From Spirogloea muscicola (taxonomy: Eukaryota; Streptophyta; Zygnematophyceae; Spirogloeales; Spirogloeaceae): a stretch of DNA of 16,020 bases. Location: positions 505,694-521,713 of the forward strand of contig WELB01000089.1 of the NCBI GenBank assembly GCA_009602725.1. Direction: 5' to 3'. The notes beneath the pieces were generated by a model that had not been told where the DNA came from, did not search any database, and worked only from the letters and a program-made list of their open reading frames with translations. The translations under genes were made by a program, and so were the position numbers. Positions 8,646 to 16,020 of this stretch are shown here, one piece after another. Every line of letters starts with the position of its first letter. Position 1 is the stretch's first letter.

Positions 8646-11600
8646 TTAGATGCCAACCTGGAGAGCACTTTGTTGAGCAACCGTGTGAAGCAGCTGACGA
8701 TTTCCCTGGCCGGAATTCTCAGTAACAATGCCCATGAGTATAGCCGCAAGCCATGCCTGTGTGAGTGGTACAGCTCCTCCTTCCTCGCCCATCTGATTTA
8801 GCATGCGTTGCAGCACTGCAACGGCCAATGCCCTGGTGGGATTGTCTGAGTTGCTGCTGCACGCCCACTTCAGCAGCACCGAGCTCCACTGCCGGCATTC
8901 CTCGGTGGGGAGATTGTTGTCGTGACACCATGCCACTTCCAGCGCTTCAGCAAACTGCCTCTGTTATGACATGCCCACTTGCTCACTGTAAGCAACCAGA
9001 AGATCCTGAAGTGAGAAGAGGTACAATCTGTGCAGTGAGCAATATGCACGAGTAGACTGTGTAACAGTACCTGCAGAACAGCTTCGCTCTCTGTGGCCTG
9101 CACAAGCTGTCTAAGTGTTGGCAGCATTTCTTTGGCAATCCAAGAGCACACGGCCTGGCTGTGCCGCATGCAGTCAACAAGCCCTCCCAAGGACGCAGAG
9201 GCCAGGTCGATATCGCCGCCCTCAATTGCTGTGACAACGGTCCCAAGGAGAGGGCCACTCCACAGATCAGCAAGGCCCTCAATTGTAGAAGTTGCCAGCT
9301 CTTGTGACTGGAGAAGAAGATTCATCACTGACGTGGCATGACACCGCACGCTGCGCTCCGGGGCTAGGATTCCGGCCATCACTGCCAGTCCACTCTCATC
9401 CAGCTCCACAATCTTGGTCCTGTTCTTGCTTGACCGCTGCACAGGGCACACCAACAACAACTATAAGTGGCTGCTGAGCAAGAACGATTTACTTGGACTA
9501 ACATGCAACTAGTCCATCAAAACTTCCAGAAATCCTGTGGATCAAGACGGCGATCGTACAGCAACCACTGATACGGAGTTTGTAAACACGTCCTTCTCCA
9601 TGCCTGGTCAAAACTGCCTTGCCTTCCTCAGATGTAAGCCCAATGCTACTACTTGATTCACATTTGAAGTCTCCAGATGACCAGGCAACTATGGAAGGAC
9701 ATTAGGTCTCATTGTTGTAGGCGAGGCTTGTACATAAGCTCTGCTCATCTTGTTTCACTTTGTCGTAATATTCTAACCAATTTCACATTCGTGGTCGTAC
9801 TTTAGCCACTTAGCAGAGAATAGGCAGAAGGCCATGCAGAGTCCATGCAGGAGGTTGCCAACAGACAAGGAGAATCCGAGGTACAGCAGTTCACAGGCAA
9901 GGGGAGGCAGACATTGGCCATCTCAGTGAAGCACCGGGAGTGAAGAGCACACTCTCACCTTTGCCCATGCTGCCAGTGCCCATGCTGCCAGCAGCACTGC
10001 AATTGAGGTCCCCGTCAGGTCGTCCCAAAGGCCACTCTGCTCGTCAGGCTCGTCGCTGTCTTGTGGCAGCTGCCCAGGGGTTTGATGGCCCTCCCATCTC
10101 AAGAGCTCATTTCGCCGCTGAGAGGACTCAACCCCTTCTGCTGTGGTAAGGCGTCTCACAGCACTTGACCTGATCATCATTGGCGCCGGCTTCACAGCCT
10201 TTGGCTCCGCTTGTTGCAGCAACTCTTCTGCTGACTTGACTACACCTGCTGACGTGCTAGTTTCAATCTGTGGGCTCCAAGATGTGAGATGGTCATGATT
10301 CTGGGATTCACTGCTCTCTGTTTCCAAGCCCCCTTCCTTCACTATTTTTAAAGCAGCTGCGATATCATCCACGCATGCCTCTTCCAACAGCCTGGGCACA
10401 GCGCCATTTGCATTCTCAAGCTCAATCGAGCTCGACGTGACCAGGTCCATGATGGCCGATACGAGCTGGTCATTTGATGCTCTGACTCCGCGCTTTCTTG
10501 AACTAGTTTTGATCTGCACATCATCAGAAGAGAGATGAGGGAATAAGTTAAAGCATGAATACTGTAGCCCTGTCAATCCTCACACAAGCTGTGCACTTAC
10601 GCCCCTTGCAGGGCCTGACAGACAACTGCAGACCACCACCACCTTTCAATACCTGGATCGAGCAAGCTTGGTCCTGTGCCGATGGAAGTTGAAATATCAA
10701 TGAGCTTAGAGTTTAGTAGGTACTAAAATTAGGATTTAGAGTTAAGGATTAGGATACAGGGTTTATGAGTTAGGCTTTATGGGTATAAAATTTAGGACAT
10801 GTCCTTCTTAGTAGCACTCATTCAAGAGATAGCAATGGAGAGAACAGTACCTTCTCCAGGTCAGGCTGGTCCAGAGATGATGCATACTGGAGGAGACAAG
10901 GCACCGCTCCCCTGTGATTGAAGACCATGGCCATGCTGTGGGGGTCGCTGAGCATGAGAGCCAGAGCCCTCCCACCCTCTCGGGAGGTCAGTTGATGCCC
11001 TTCCGCCACCTGGTGGAGCAGCCAATCCAGAACTTTCTCATCTCCAGCAAGAATTCGTCGCCTTCTCTCGTTAGCGACAAAGTCGGCCACAAGCGCGGCA
11101 ATTGCAGGTGCCCACCAGTCCTCTCCCTTGGGCCCTTGCCTCGCCCTCTCTGTCCAGGACACATTTGTGTTACAAGCTCCTGAGCGTGACTACTAAACGT
11201 CAAGCCTATCTATCTGTATACGCAATGTCTGTGTCAAGTGCAAGGAGTAATATGACATCTGTGCAGAATCAGGCGGAATTTTCATACATGCATCTATGAC
11301 CACATGCTTGGAGCAATCTTAGAAGCTCTGGTGCTGCATAGAGCAGGGTGCTCAGCCAACTGTCTTTGATATGTTGTCTTTCCAGCTCTGCAATCAGGAC
11401 CCTTGAACACCTGCACTACCAAGTAAGGACACCCACTGAGCTACTGAGCTGTCATGACCAACACTGGCTTGTACATACCTGACAGGACGATTGAGGCGAT
11501 GCTGCGACAGAGCACAGATGCGGCTTGAAGGCCCTCTGTGGCACGAGTCAATGTTGCGCTCGCGCCGTCAATGACGTCATGCAGCAGCCGCTTGAGCAGC

Positions 11601-12320
11601 TCCTTGATGGCTGCTAAGCTCAGCGGACTGCTCTGGTCCTCTTTGTGAGTTCCATCTCCCAGAATCCAGAGAGTCGCTGCCGCACTGAGGGCAGCCACGG
11701 TGAGGAAGACAGGACGCAGCAGCGGCTGGCCGCGCTTTCTCCTCTTGGCAGTGGCCTGGGCAGTGGCACTGCCAGTACCTCCAACTCCAGCCCGAGCTCC
11801 ACCGGCCACAGGAGCAAGATCACCTCGGGACTTTGCCTGGGCTCAGAAAGGAGGCAGTCACTTGGTTAGCGGCCTCGCAGGCCTTAGTGAGCTGAAGACA
11901 CGGACATATGCCTTGGTGAGCTGAAGCCACGGAGAAGGACAGTGTATGTAGTGGGGCCTGTGAATCTGCCGCCGAAGCTGGCCCAATGCGATTCCCAGTA
12001 AGGGCGGCAGTGGTCTGCCACGGGCAGCCTTGAGCTATGTCCACGCGTGGCATCTGACGGTCGCGTCTCTCACCTGACCCGCGGCCGGCTGCGACGGTCC
12101 TGGGGCAGCGTCGCCAGCCTTGCCAGGGCCGTCGGCAAGCCAGCCGCTGCCGCCGAGGGGTCGCAGGCGAGCCCGGCTTCCCGGCGGCCCATTGCAGGAC
12201 CGCAGCAGCGCCTCCCGCCGTCCTCCGGGCGCCCGCACGAGGCCCTGGGCAGCCTGCCTGGCCGCGGCGGCCGCAGCCGCGCGGCAGGGGGGCGGCCAGC
12301 CGCAGCAGCGACCGCAGCAT
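8646..12320 (-). CDS. Unrecognised alpha-solenoid (ARM/HEAT-like) membrane protein, at least 6 exons
   Basis: Exons 2-6 are 11836-11479, 11179-10851, 10513-9959, 9436-9071 and 8960-8646 (TAA stop). Phases match at every junction and they give about 640 codons. Exon 2 has a basic stretch (KRRKRG) then a likely membrane helix (PVFLTVAALSAAATLWIL). Exons 3, 5 and 6 are rich in amphipathic helices in ARM/HEAT style (for example VELDESGLAVMAGIL and GGAVPLTQAWLAAILMGIV). Exon 4 is an acidic, Ser-rich linker ending in a second hydrophobic helix (IAVLLAAWALAAWAK). Function unknown; solenoids usually bind proteins. Exon 1 ends at a strong donor (CAG/GTGAGA at 12076-12071), but exon 2 has no Met, so the start must lie upstream. 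The ATG at 12320 opens MLRSLLRLAAPLPRGCGRR, which resembles an organelle presequence, but it is in frame only with a weaker acceptor at 11824. The exon 6 acceptor could also be 6 nt downstream, giving 8954. Confidence 0.6.
9962..9991 (-). repeat. Exact 15-bp in-frame tandem duplication in exon 4 of the solenoid gene
   Basis: TGCCCATGCTGCCAG occurs twice back to back (9962-9976, 9977-9991). Read on the coding strand the copies encode a repeated Leu/Ala/Trp-rich pentapeptide, so the second hydrophobic helix reads AAWALAAWAK. Confidence 0.9.
10700..10797. repeat. AT-rich tract with degenerate TTTAGG-type repeats
   Basis: Irregular repeats of TTAGG, TTTAG, GGGTTTA and TTATGGG lie in the intron between exons 3 and 4 of the solenoid gene. 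The motif resembles the plant/algal telomere unit TTTAGGG, but no two adjacent units are perfect. Confidence 0.5.
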
Positions 12321-12425
12321 GGGCGGCGAGCCGCGGAGCGCGCCCTAAGGCGCGCCCTAAGGGGGGCGCCACTGTGGACCGAGGGGGCGCCTTTGTCGGG
12401 TATGTATGTGCTCACTCGTGGGTAC
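12074..12425 (-). other. First-exon region of the solenoid gene, start unresolved
   Basis: All three minus frames are largely open in this GC-rich block. The frame that joins exon 2 through the best splice pair (donor 12073, acceptor before 11836) is open from 12425 to 12074, reads an Ala/Arg/Gly-rich sequence ending QPAAGQ, and contains no ATG; a TAG lies just upstream. The frame with ATG at 12320 would need the acceptor ending at 11824. A third possibility is an unseen upstream exon. Confidence 0.5.
12337..12361. repeat. Short tandem repeat GCGCGCCCTAAG
   Basis: Two adjacent copies of a 12-bp unit lie just upstream of the ATG at 12320, in the leader of the solenoid gene. Confidence 0.8.
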
Positions 12426-12429
12426 TAGA

Positions 12430-13012
12430 GACCCTTTAGCCGGCTTATTGCCCCGTTACAGGTCTTTGTAAAGGCTCGAATTTGGCCTCCCTTTCAATCT
12501 TTATTCCATGTCCAGACGACGTTCTCTGTGAAGGAACGTCGGCGTCCTTGCTGTGGACCTCCATCTTTGCTCCTACGCTGGCTCCTCACAGCCTCTTTGA
12601 AAACCATGCTTTTCTCCTGGGCTGGCCGATCATAGCCATCGCCCTCCGCTGAAAGAGTCATTCTCTCTTTGGAGCCCACTTATCTCCACTGCCCCAGCTT
12701 TGGTCGGCTTCTGCACCACCTGTGCTCAAGCTTGCTTTCTCTTCAGATCAGTCAGGGCACTCCGCACTCAAGTGATACATTTCCGCTTCAGCAGAGTCTG
12801 GCACAACGTGGCTGGCCTCTTGATATAGCTGTGAGTTAGAAGCTCCTTTTCGCTCACCTCACACATGCTGCCAATGGTCAAAATCTTGGCATGAAGGTGA
12901 CAATTCTGCTTACAAAGGGAGGCTGCATGTTCATGTGGCAGTATAAGCTACACTTGCACATGCTAGTTGGATCACCTAGCAATCAGTAAAAATCAGAACC
13001 AGATGACAGAAA
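12430..13012. other. Upstream region of the solenoid gene, no gene seen
   Basis: Mixed composition, no convincing coding signal. A minus-strand open stretch (12679-12494) has ATGs at about 12661 and 12607 but no recognisable domain and no clear donor linking it to the exon region below 12425. This block probably contains the promoter of the solenoid gene and whatever follows the retroelement-like fragment. Confidence 0.4.
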
Positions 13013-13016
13013 TTGA

Positions 13017-13404
13017 NCGTCCTGTAGACTGTGTCGGGCATCGTGAGAGCCGCGTAGATGGGGAGCGCGGATACCCACGCCGCCGCCCCGGGGGAGGAGG
13101 CTGAGAGGAGTCGGGCGCGCCCTCGGATGTCGTGCGGCGGAAGGAGCTCCACCACCTGGTCGTAGGCCGCTTTGTCCACAAGCGCAGTGTAGCGGGCCTG
13201 GGCCCGCAGGTCGGGGGTGTGCGCAAGGTGGATGAACGGGACGACCTGCTTCGACATGTCGGGGTGGGCCGCCAGGAGCGCGTCGCGGGCAGCGCGGAGA
13301 GCCGCCTGGAAGGGCAACGAGCCGCTCTCCACTTCAGCTACCACCCGCTCCATGGTGCGGATGCCGTGAGCTTGGAACCGCCAAGGGGCCAGAGGAAGCG
13401 CTAG
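13017..13404 (-). pseudogene. Fragment resembling the C-terminal region of a non-LTR retrotransposon polyprotein
   Basis: The frame is open from a possible acceptor (TTATTTCTAG, just above 13404) down to 13017. It contains ALRAARDALLAAHPD, then GRARLLSASSPGAAAWVSALP. The pattern ARLLS..(S/G)PGA.AW.SALP..........D..(F/Y)R is one I associate with the segment before the zinc finger in algal and fungal reverse-transcriptase polyproteins; this is from memory. Similarity stops after DTVYR, exactly where the sequence has an undetermined base (13017), with no LRLGLP or CxxC continuation. No RT catalytic motif is present. It could instead be one exon of a host gene derived from such an element. Confidence 0.45.
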
Positions 13405-13526
13405 AAATAACAAGCACACAAAGAAACAAAGCAGCTACGGATCACTCAGTAACCCCTGCTAAGCAGCCTCAGGTCAGAGAACTCGGTTCAAAAACTCGGA
13501 GGGCCGGGAACTTGACCACCCTCGTG

Positions 13527-13570
13527 GCACTTGGTGCCGTTCCGTTTCATCCTTTAACGGCGCCAAGTGC
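13527..13570. repeat. 15-bp stem hairpin
   Basis: GCACTTGGTGCCGTT (13527-13541) pairs with AACGGCGCCAAGTGC (13556-13570), with one non-Watson-Crick position and a 14-nt loop. It abuts the first repeat copy, starting at about 13566. Confidence 0.85.
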
Positions 13571-13646
13571 TTCTTTGGCTTTCGACATTGTCCACTTCTT
13601 TTTGGGTTGGCTTTGCCAGCCCCTCTTCTCTATGGGCGAGCTCTTC
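13566..13646 (-). repeat. Repeat family copy r1
   Basis: Minus-strand orientation. It contains GGGTTGGC-TTT-GCCAGCCC (13604-13622), an 8-bp stem with a G-T wobble and 3-nt loop, plus the flanks CCCTCTTCTC and ATGGGCGAGC. It matches r2 in inverted orientation over about 75 bp. Confidence 0.85.
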
Positions 13647-13648
13647 TT

Positions 13649-13733
13649 CTTAACGGGGATCAAAGTCGTCCTAGTCAGCGCCAGTGCAAACGGCGCGTTC
13701 TTCCTCCTTAACGGGGACGTCCTAGTCAGCGCC
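13649..13733 (+). repeat. Imperfect tandem repeat with CTTAACGGGGA
   Basis: Unit 1 is 13649-13682 and unit 2 is 13707-13733. Both start CTTAACGGGGA and end GTCCTAGTCAGCGCC; unit 2 lacks 7 nt in the middle. Confidence 0.85.
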
Positions 13734-13938
13734 CGATGTGGCGCCTCCGTGGCGGGTGACCGCGACCGGGCGCGCAAAGGCGTTAAGCCCGTCATTCCAT
13801 TAACCGCGCGACACGTACCCCTCGGCGTAACCGGCCGACCGACCGTAAAGTGGCCCAAAGGTAAAGCACAGGCAGATTACCCCCCAAGCGGGCGATGACA
13901 GTGATTGAGCAGCTCAGGAATGGTGAACAAGGTCCAAA

Positions 13939-14290
13939 GAAGGTGCTCGCCCATTGAGAAGAGGGGCTGGCAAAGCCAACCCAAAAAGAATGGACAACGT
14001 TCAAAGCCAAAGAAAGAGGTGCTGAAAAAGGACTACACTACAAAGTGCAAGACGGTGCAGAGGGAGAAGCAGATGGCTGCTCAATATCCACGTGTGAGCA
14101 ACAGCAGATCAGAGTAACTCGGAGCAGGAGAAGCGGCACTTTGCCGAGACCCGGAAGCAGCAGCCATAGCACGGCCAGCCCGCGCGTGGACCGCATGAGC
14201 CAAAGAGCGCTGCAGCGAGACCGCCAGCCTCATCCGAAAGACCTGCGAGAGGGAGCCGGCAGCATTGAAGCCTGGCGAACCCTGCCGCCG
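13939..14290 (+). repeat. Repeat family copy r2, longest plus-strand unit
   Basis: It starts AAGGTGCTCGCCC, holds GGGCTGGC-AAA-GCCAACCC (13964-13982), then CCAAAAAGAATGGACAACG. It continues through GGACTACACTACAAAG, a block at 14078-14141 repeated at 15309-15367, and a block starting near AGCACGGCCAGC (about 14168) whose inverted homologue lies at about 14585-14465. The many small ORFs across it have no recognisable domain. Confidence 0.75.
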
Positions 14291-14357
14291 CTCAATGGCC
14301 TCCCGGGGCCCAAAGGGACATGATCAAACAGCTCTCAGAACTCTAGGCCTGTGGCTG

Positions 14358-14445
14358 TGAAAGAGAAGTGGCTCTCCCAATGGGGGCAAGGGCTGTGATA
14401 AGCCCTTCTTTGTGATAAGCCAGCTGAAGGCTAGCCCAGAGAGAA
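14358..14445 (+). repeat. Diverged repeat family copy r8
   Basis: AGTGGCTCTCCCAATGGGGG followed by GGGCT-GTGATA-AGCCC and, further on, AGCCCAGAGAGAATGAAC. The first 20 bases match the inverse of r5. Confidence 0.55.
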
Positions 14446-14464
14446 TGAACGCTGTGTCCCGCAG

Positions 14465-14815
14465 GCGCGCCGGCTGACTTCAAAGCCGCTGCCTCGTGGG
14501 CCCAAGTCTATCGTATGAGATTGTCGGTCTCCCTTCAGCGATCCGTGGCCCAAGCCTTGCATCTGCGTGCTGGCCGTGCTCTCGCTGCGGCCTAAGGCGT
14601 TCGTCAGGGGGATAATTTCTGATAATTTTCCGGCAGCTAGTCTGTCGGATGTGAGGCTCCTCACTCGTAACTACTGAGTGGTCCATCCTCCCCCGTTTCT
14701 GACATAATTTCTTCAGGCCCATTCGTAGCTGCTAAACATTTTTGGCCCCTTCAAACCTGTCAATTCTTTTCGGGCTGGCATTTCACAGCCCTTGCCCCCA
14801 TTGAGGAAGCGCGGC
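14465..14815 (-). repeat. Repeat family copy r3, long minus-strand unit
   Basis: Read on the minus strand it goes from CTCAATGGGGGCAAGGGCTG through a GGGCTG/CAGCCC hairpin (14772-14791) and AAAAGAATTGACAGG to a block around AGCACGGCCAGCACGC. It is alignable, with divergence, over most of r2. r2 and r3 therefore form a large imperfect inverted repeat. Confidence 0.65.
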
Positions 14816-14821
14816 CAGATT

Positions 14822-14870
14822 GACTGGTGGCTGGGAAAGGCCAGCCCAAAGGAATGGACAAGGTCTGAGG
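14822..14870 (+). repeat. Repeat family copy r4 (short)
   Basis: GGCTGG-GAAAGG-CCAGCC (14829-14846), then CAAAGGAATGGACAAGGT. It lies head-to-head with r3. Confidence 0.65.
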
Positions 14871-14916
14871 GAGCCTGGGTGCGAACGACTAGGACTAAGA
14901 CATCAGCCAGGGAACG

Positions 14917-14989
14917 CTCATTGGGAGTGCCACTTCTAGCTCAGAAAGAATGAACAACGTCGGGAAGGCGCCAAAACCACATAGCTATG
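14917..14989 (+). repeat. Diverged repeat family copy r9
   Basis: CTCATTGGGAGTGCCACTTC, then AGCTCAGAAAGAATGAACAACG, matching the family flanks; the hairpin itself is degraded. Confidence 0.4.
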
Positions 14990-15068
14990 CAAGTTTGGCC
15001 CCCTCGAACCTTGTCAAGTATTTGTTCGGGCTGGCTTATTACAGCCCCACTGGGAGAGCCACTTCTTC
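14990..15068 (-). repeat. Repeat family copy r5
   Basis: Minus-strand orientation with GGGCTG (15028-15033), an 8-nt loop and CAGCCC (15042-15047), then CCACTGGGAGAGCC. It belongs with r3 in a sub-family sharing GGCCCC upstream of the hairpin. It adjoins r6 head-to-head. Confidence 0.7.
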
Positions 15069-15367
15069 TGAAAGTGCTCGCCCGTAAAGAAGAGGGGCTG
15101 GCAAAGCCAGCCCAAAAAGAATGGATAATATCCAAAGCCAAAAATGTAGAAGATGCCGAAACAGGACTACACTAAAAAGCCCAAGACAATGCAGAGGGAA
15201 TGCGCTTCCCCTGGCCCCCTTCTCGTCCTTTGTTAAATTTTTTTTTGGGCTGGCTTTTCCAGCCCCTATTCTCAATGGGCGAGCACTTTCTTCTGAAACT
15301 TGGGTGGATGCTCAGTATCCACGAGTGAAGCAAATCAGAATAACTCGAAGCAGGAAAAGCGGCACTT
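15069..15367 (+). repeat. Repeat family copy r6, interrupted by r7
   Basis: It contains a perfect hairpin GGGCTGGC-AAA-GCCAGCCC (15095-15113), then CCAAAAAGAATGGATAA. It follows r2 through AGGACTACACTA and GCAGAGGGA (to about 15200) and resumes at 15309 with TGCTCAGTATCCACG through GCGGCACTT. The roughly 108 bp in between contain r7 in the opposite orientation. Confidence 0.75.
15225..15298 (-). repeat. Repeat family copy r7, nested in r6
   Basis: A T-rich run, then GGGCTGG-CTTTT-CCAGCCC (15247-15265), then TATTCTCAATGGGCGAGCAC and TTTCTTCTGAAAC. The last part matches the inverse of the sequence entering r6. Confidence 0.75.
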
Positions 15368-15811
15368 CTTCTTATGCTGGAGATCAGCGTTTGGAAGCTT
15401 GGTAACTTCGAGTCAGCAGCCGCAAGTCGGATCAACTTGCAGCTGGAAAGAGGCACCGCGATGAGATCCAGAAGTAGCAGCCTCACGGGAAAGAGCACGG
15501 GAGCGAGTCTGCAGCCCATTCAGCGTAGTCACCTGCGTGTGTACGAGAGGAAGTCTCTTCCAATAGAGGAAGACACCGTTATTAGAACTGTAGGCCAAAT
15601 GGCCAGGTACAAAGGCAAGCACATCTAAAATCTACATGACTACAGCAGATTGACCCGCTCAATGACCACGGGTCAAAACATAAAGGTCACTACTCGATGC
15701 ATGAATACTAGATGCCAGGAACGGAGCCCTTCTGCCAACTACTAGAGCTCGCCCAGCTTTCTGGTGCAAGGCACTAGCCTGAGCACTCTGCAAACAGGCC
15801 GAATCTCGTCG
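15368..15811. other. No gene recognised
   Basis: Several overlapping short open frames on both strands, none with a recognisable motif or exon signal. A short direct repeat, GACC(C) flanking GGGTCA-type sequence, is present near 15652-15675. I see no RNA gene. Confidence 0.4.
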
Positions 15812-16018
15812 TCACAAGAGCGACAGATATGCAGCTGGCAAGCCCATCTCAGCCGGAAACACATCTGCACGTCGAGTGTAGCCTAGATTGGCAATGTTTT
15901 GAAGCAGAGTGTGGAAGCGAGGACCCAGACAGCCAAAGATGTCGATTGCAGCTGGCAGGAGTTGATCGCATTGGGGGTAATCGGAGTAATGCCGCAGTTT
16001 TCTTTGCTCTGCTCCGCC
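15812..16018 (-). pseudogene. Second retroelement-like C-terminal fragment (partial)
   Basis: An open frame enters from the right edge and stops at TGA 15814-15812. It includes KLRHYSDYPQCDQLLPAA, then IDIFGCLGPRFHTLLQN. The pattern K..(K/H)Y......(L/F)(V/L)P.A.(E/D).(F/Y)G.LG....LL is one I associate with the extreme C-terminus of the same class of RT polyproteins; this is an impression from memory. Reading order cannot join it to the 13017-13404 piece as one element, since that piece is the more N-terminal part yet lies downstream. Confidence 0.3.
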
Positions 16019-16020
16019 CA

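Noticed and set aside
12494-12679. Minus-strand open frame that might be an extra 5' exon of the solenoid gene.
   Set aside because: No good donor leads from it into the 12425 region in phase, and no motif or presequence is visible. Not supportable without RNA data.
13512-13898. 128-codon plus-strand open frame with hydrophobic stretches.
   Set aside because: It starts at a TTG, consists of repeat copy r1 and the CTTAACGGGGA tandem, and has no recognisable domain; it is the translation of repeats.
14045-14323. Plus-strand open frame across r2.
   Set aside because: It lies entirely inside the repeat unit, has low-complexity Ser/Arg content and no conserved counterpart in r6 (frameshifts and an insertion).

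Overview
This is nuclear DNA from an intron-rich eukaryote, most likely a green alga. The evidence is GT-AG introns of about 110-750 nt splitting almost every codable stretch, GC-rich Ala/Gly/Arg-rich first exons, and an STT3 protein closest in style to plant and algal members. There are no prokaryotic operons, CRISPR arrays or phage genes. No single long ORF is itself a gene; the genes had to be assembled exon by exon on the minus strand.

Layout, left to right. (1) Positions 1-237 hold a GC-rich open stretch on the plus strand, possibly the last exon of a gene entering from the left. (2) Positions 492-8376 (minus) hold a complete STT3 gene, the catalytic subunit of the ER oligosaccharyltransferase. 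I resolve 21 exons and 20 introns. They sum to 2358 nt (785 codons plus stop) with consistent phase at every junction, and all catalytic motifs are present. (3) Positions 8646 to about 12320 (minus) hold a second gene in head-to-tail order with STT3. It has at least six exons and encodes an alpha-solenoid (ARM/HEAT-like) protein with two hydrophobic segments. I do not recognise its family, and its start codon is unresolved. (4) Positions 12430-16020 are gene-poor and repeat-rich. Two minus-strand pieces resemble the C-terminal parts of non-LTR retrotransposon polyproteins. Between them, in about 1.8 kb, lie roughly nine copies of one repeat family in both orientations. At least six of these carry a short hairpin that keeps pairing although loop and stem bases differ.

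STT3 would N-glycosylate nascent proteins in the ER lumen. Nothing in the sequence ties the solenoid gene to that pathway; adjacency alone is weak evidence in a eukaryote. The most unusual items are the hairpin-bearing repeat cluster, two stop-free introns of length 3n at the two ends of STT3, a copied STT3 exon fragment inside an STT3 intron, and the solenoid gene's missing ATG. I found no convincing new multi-gene system.
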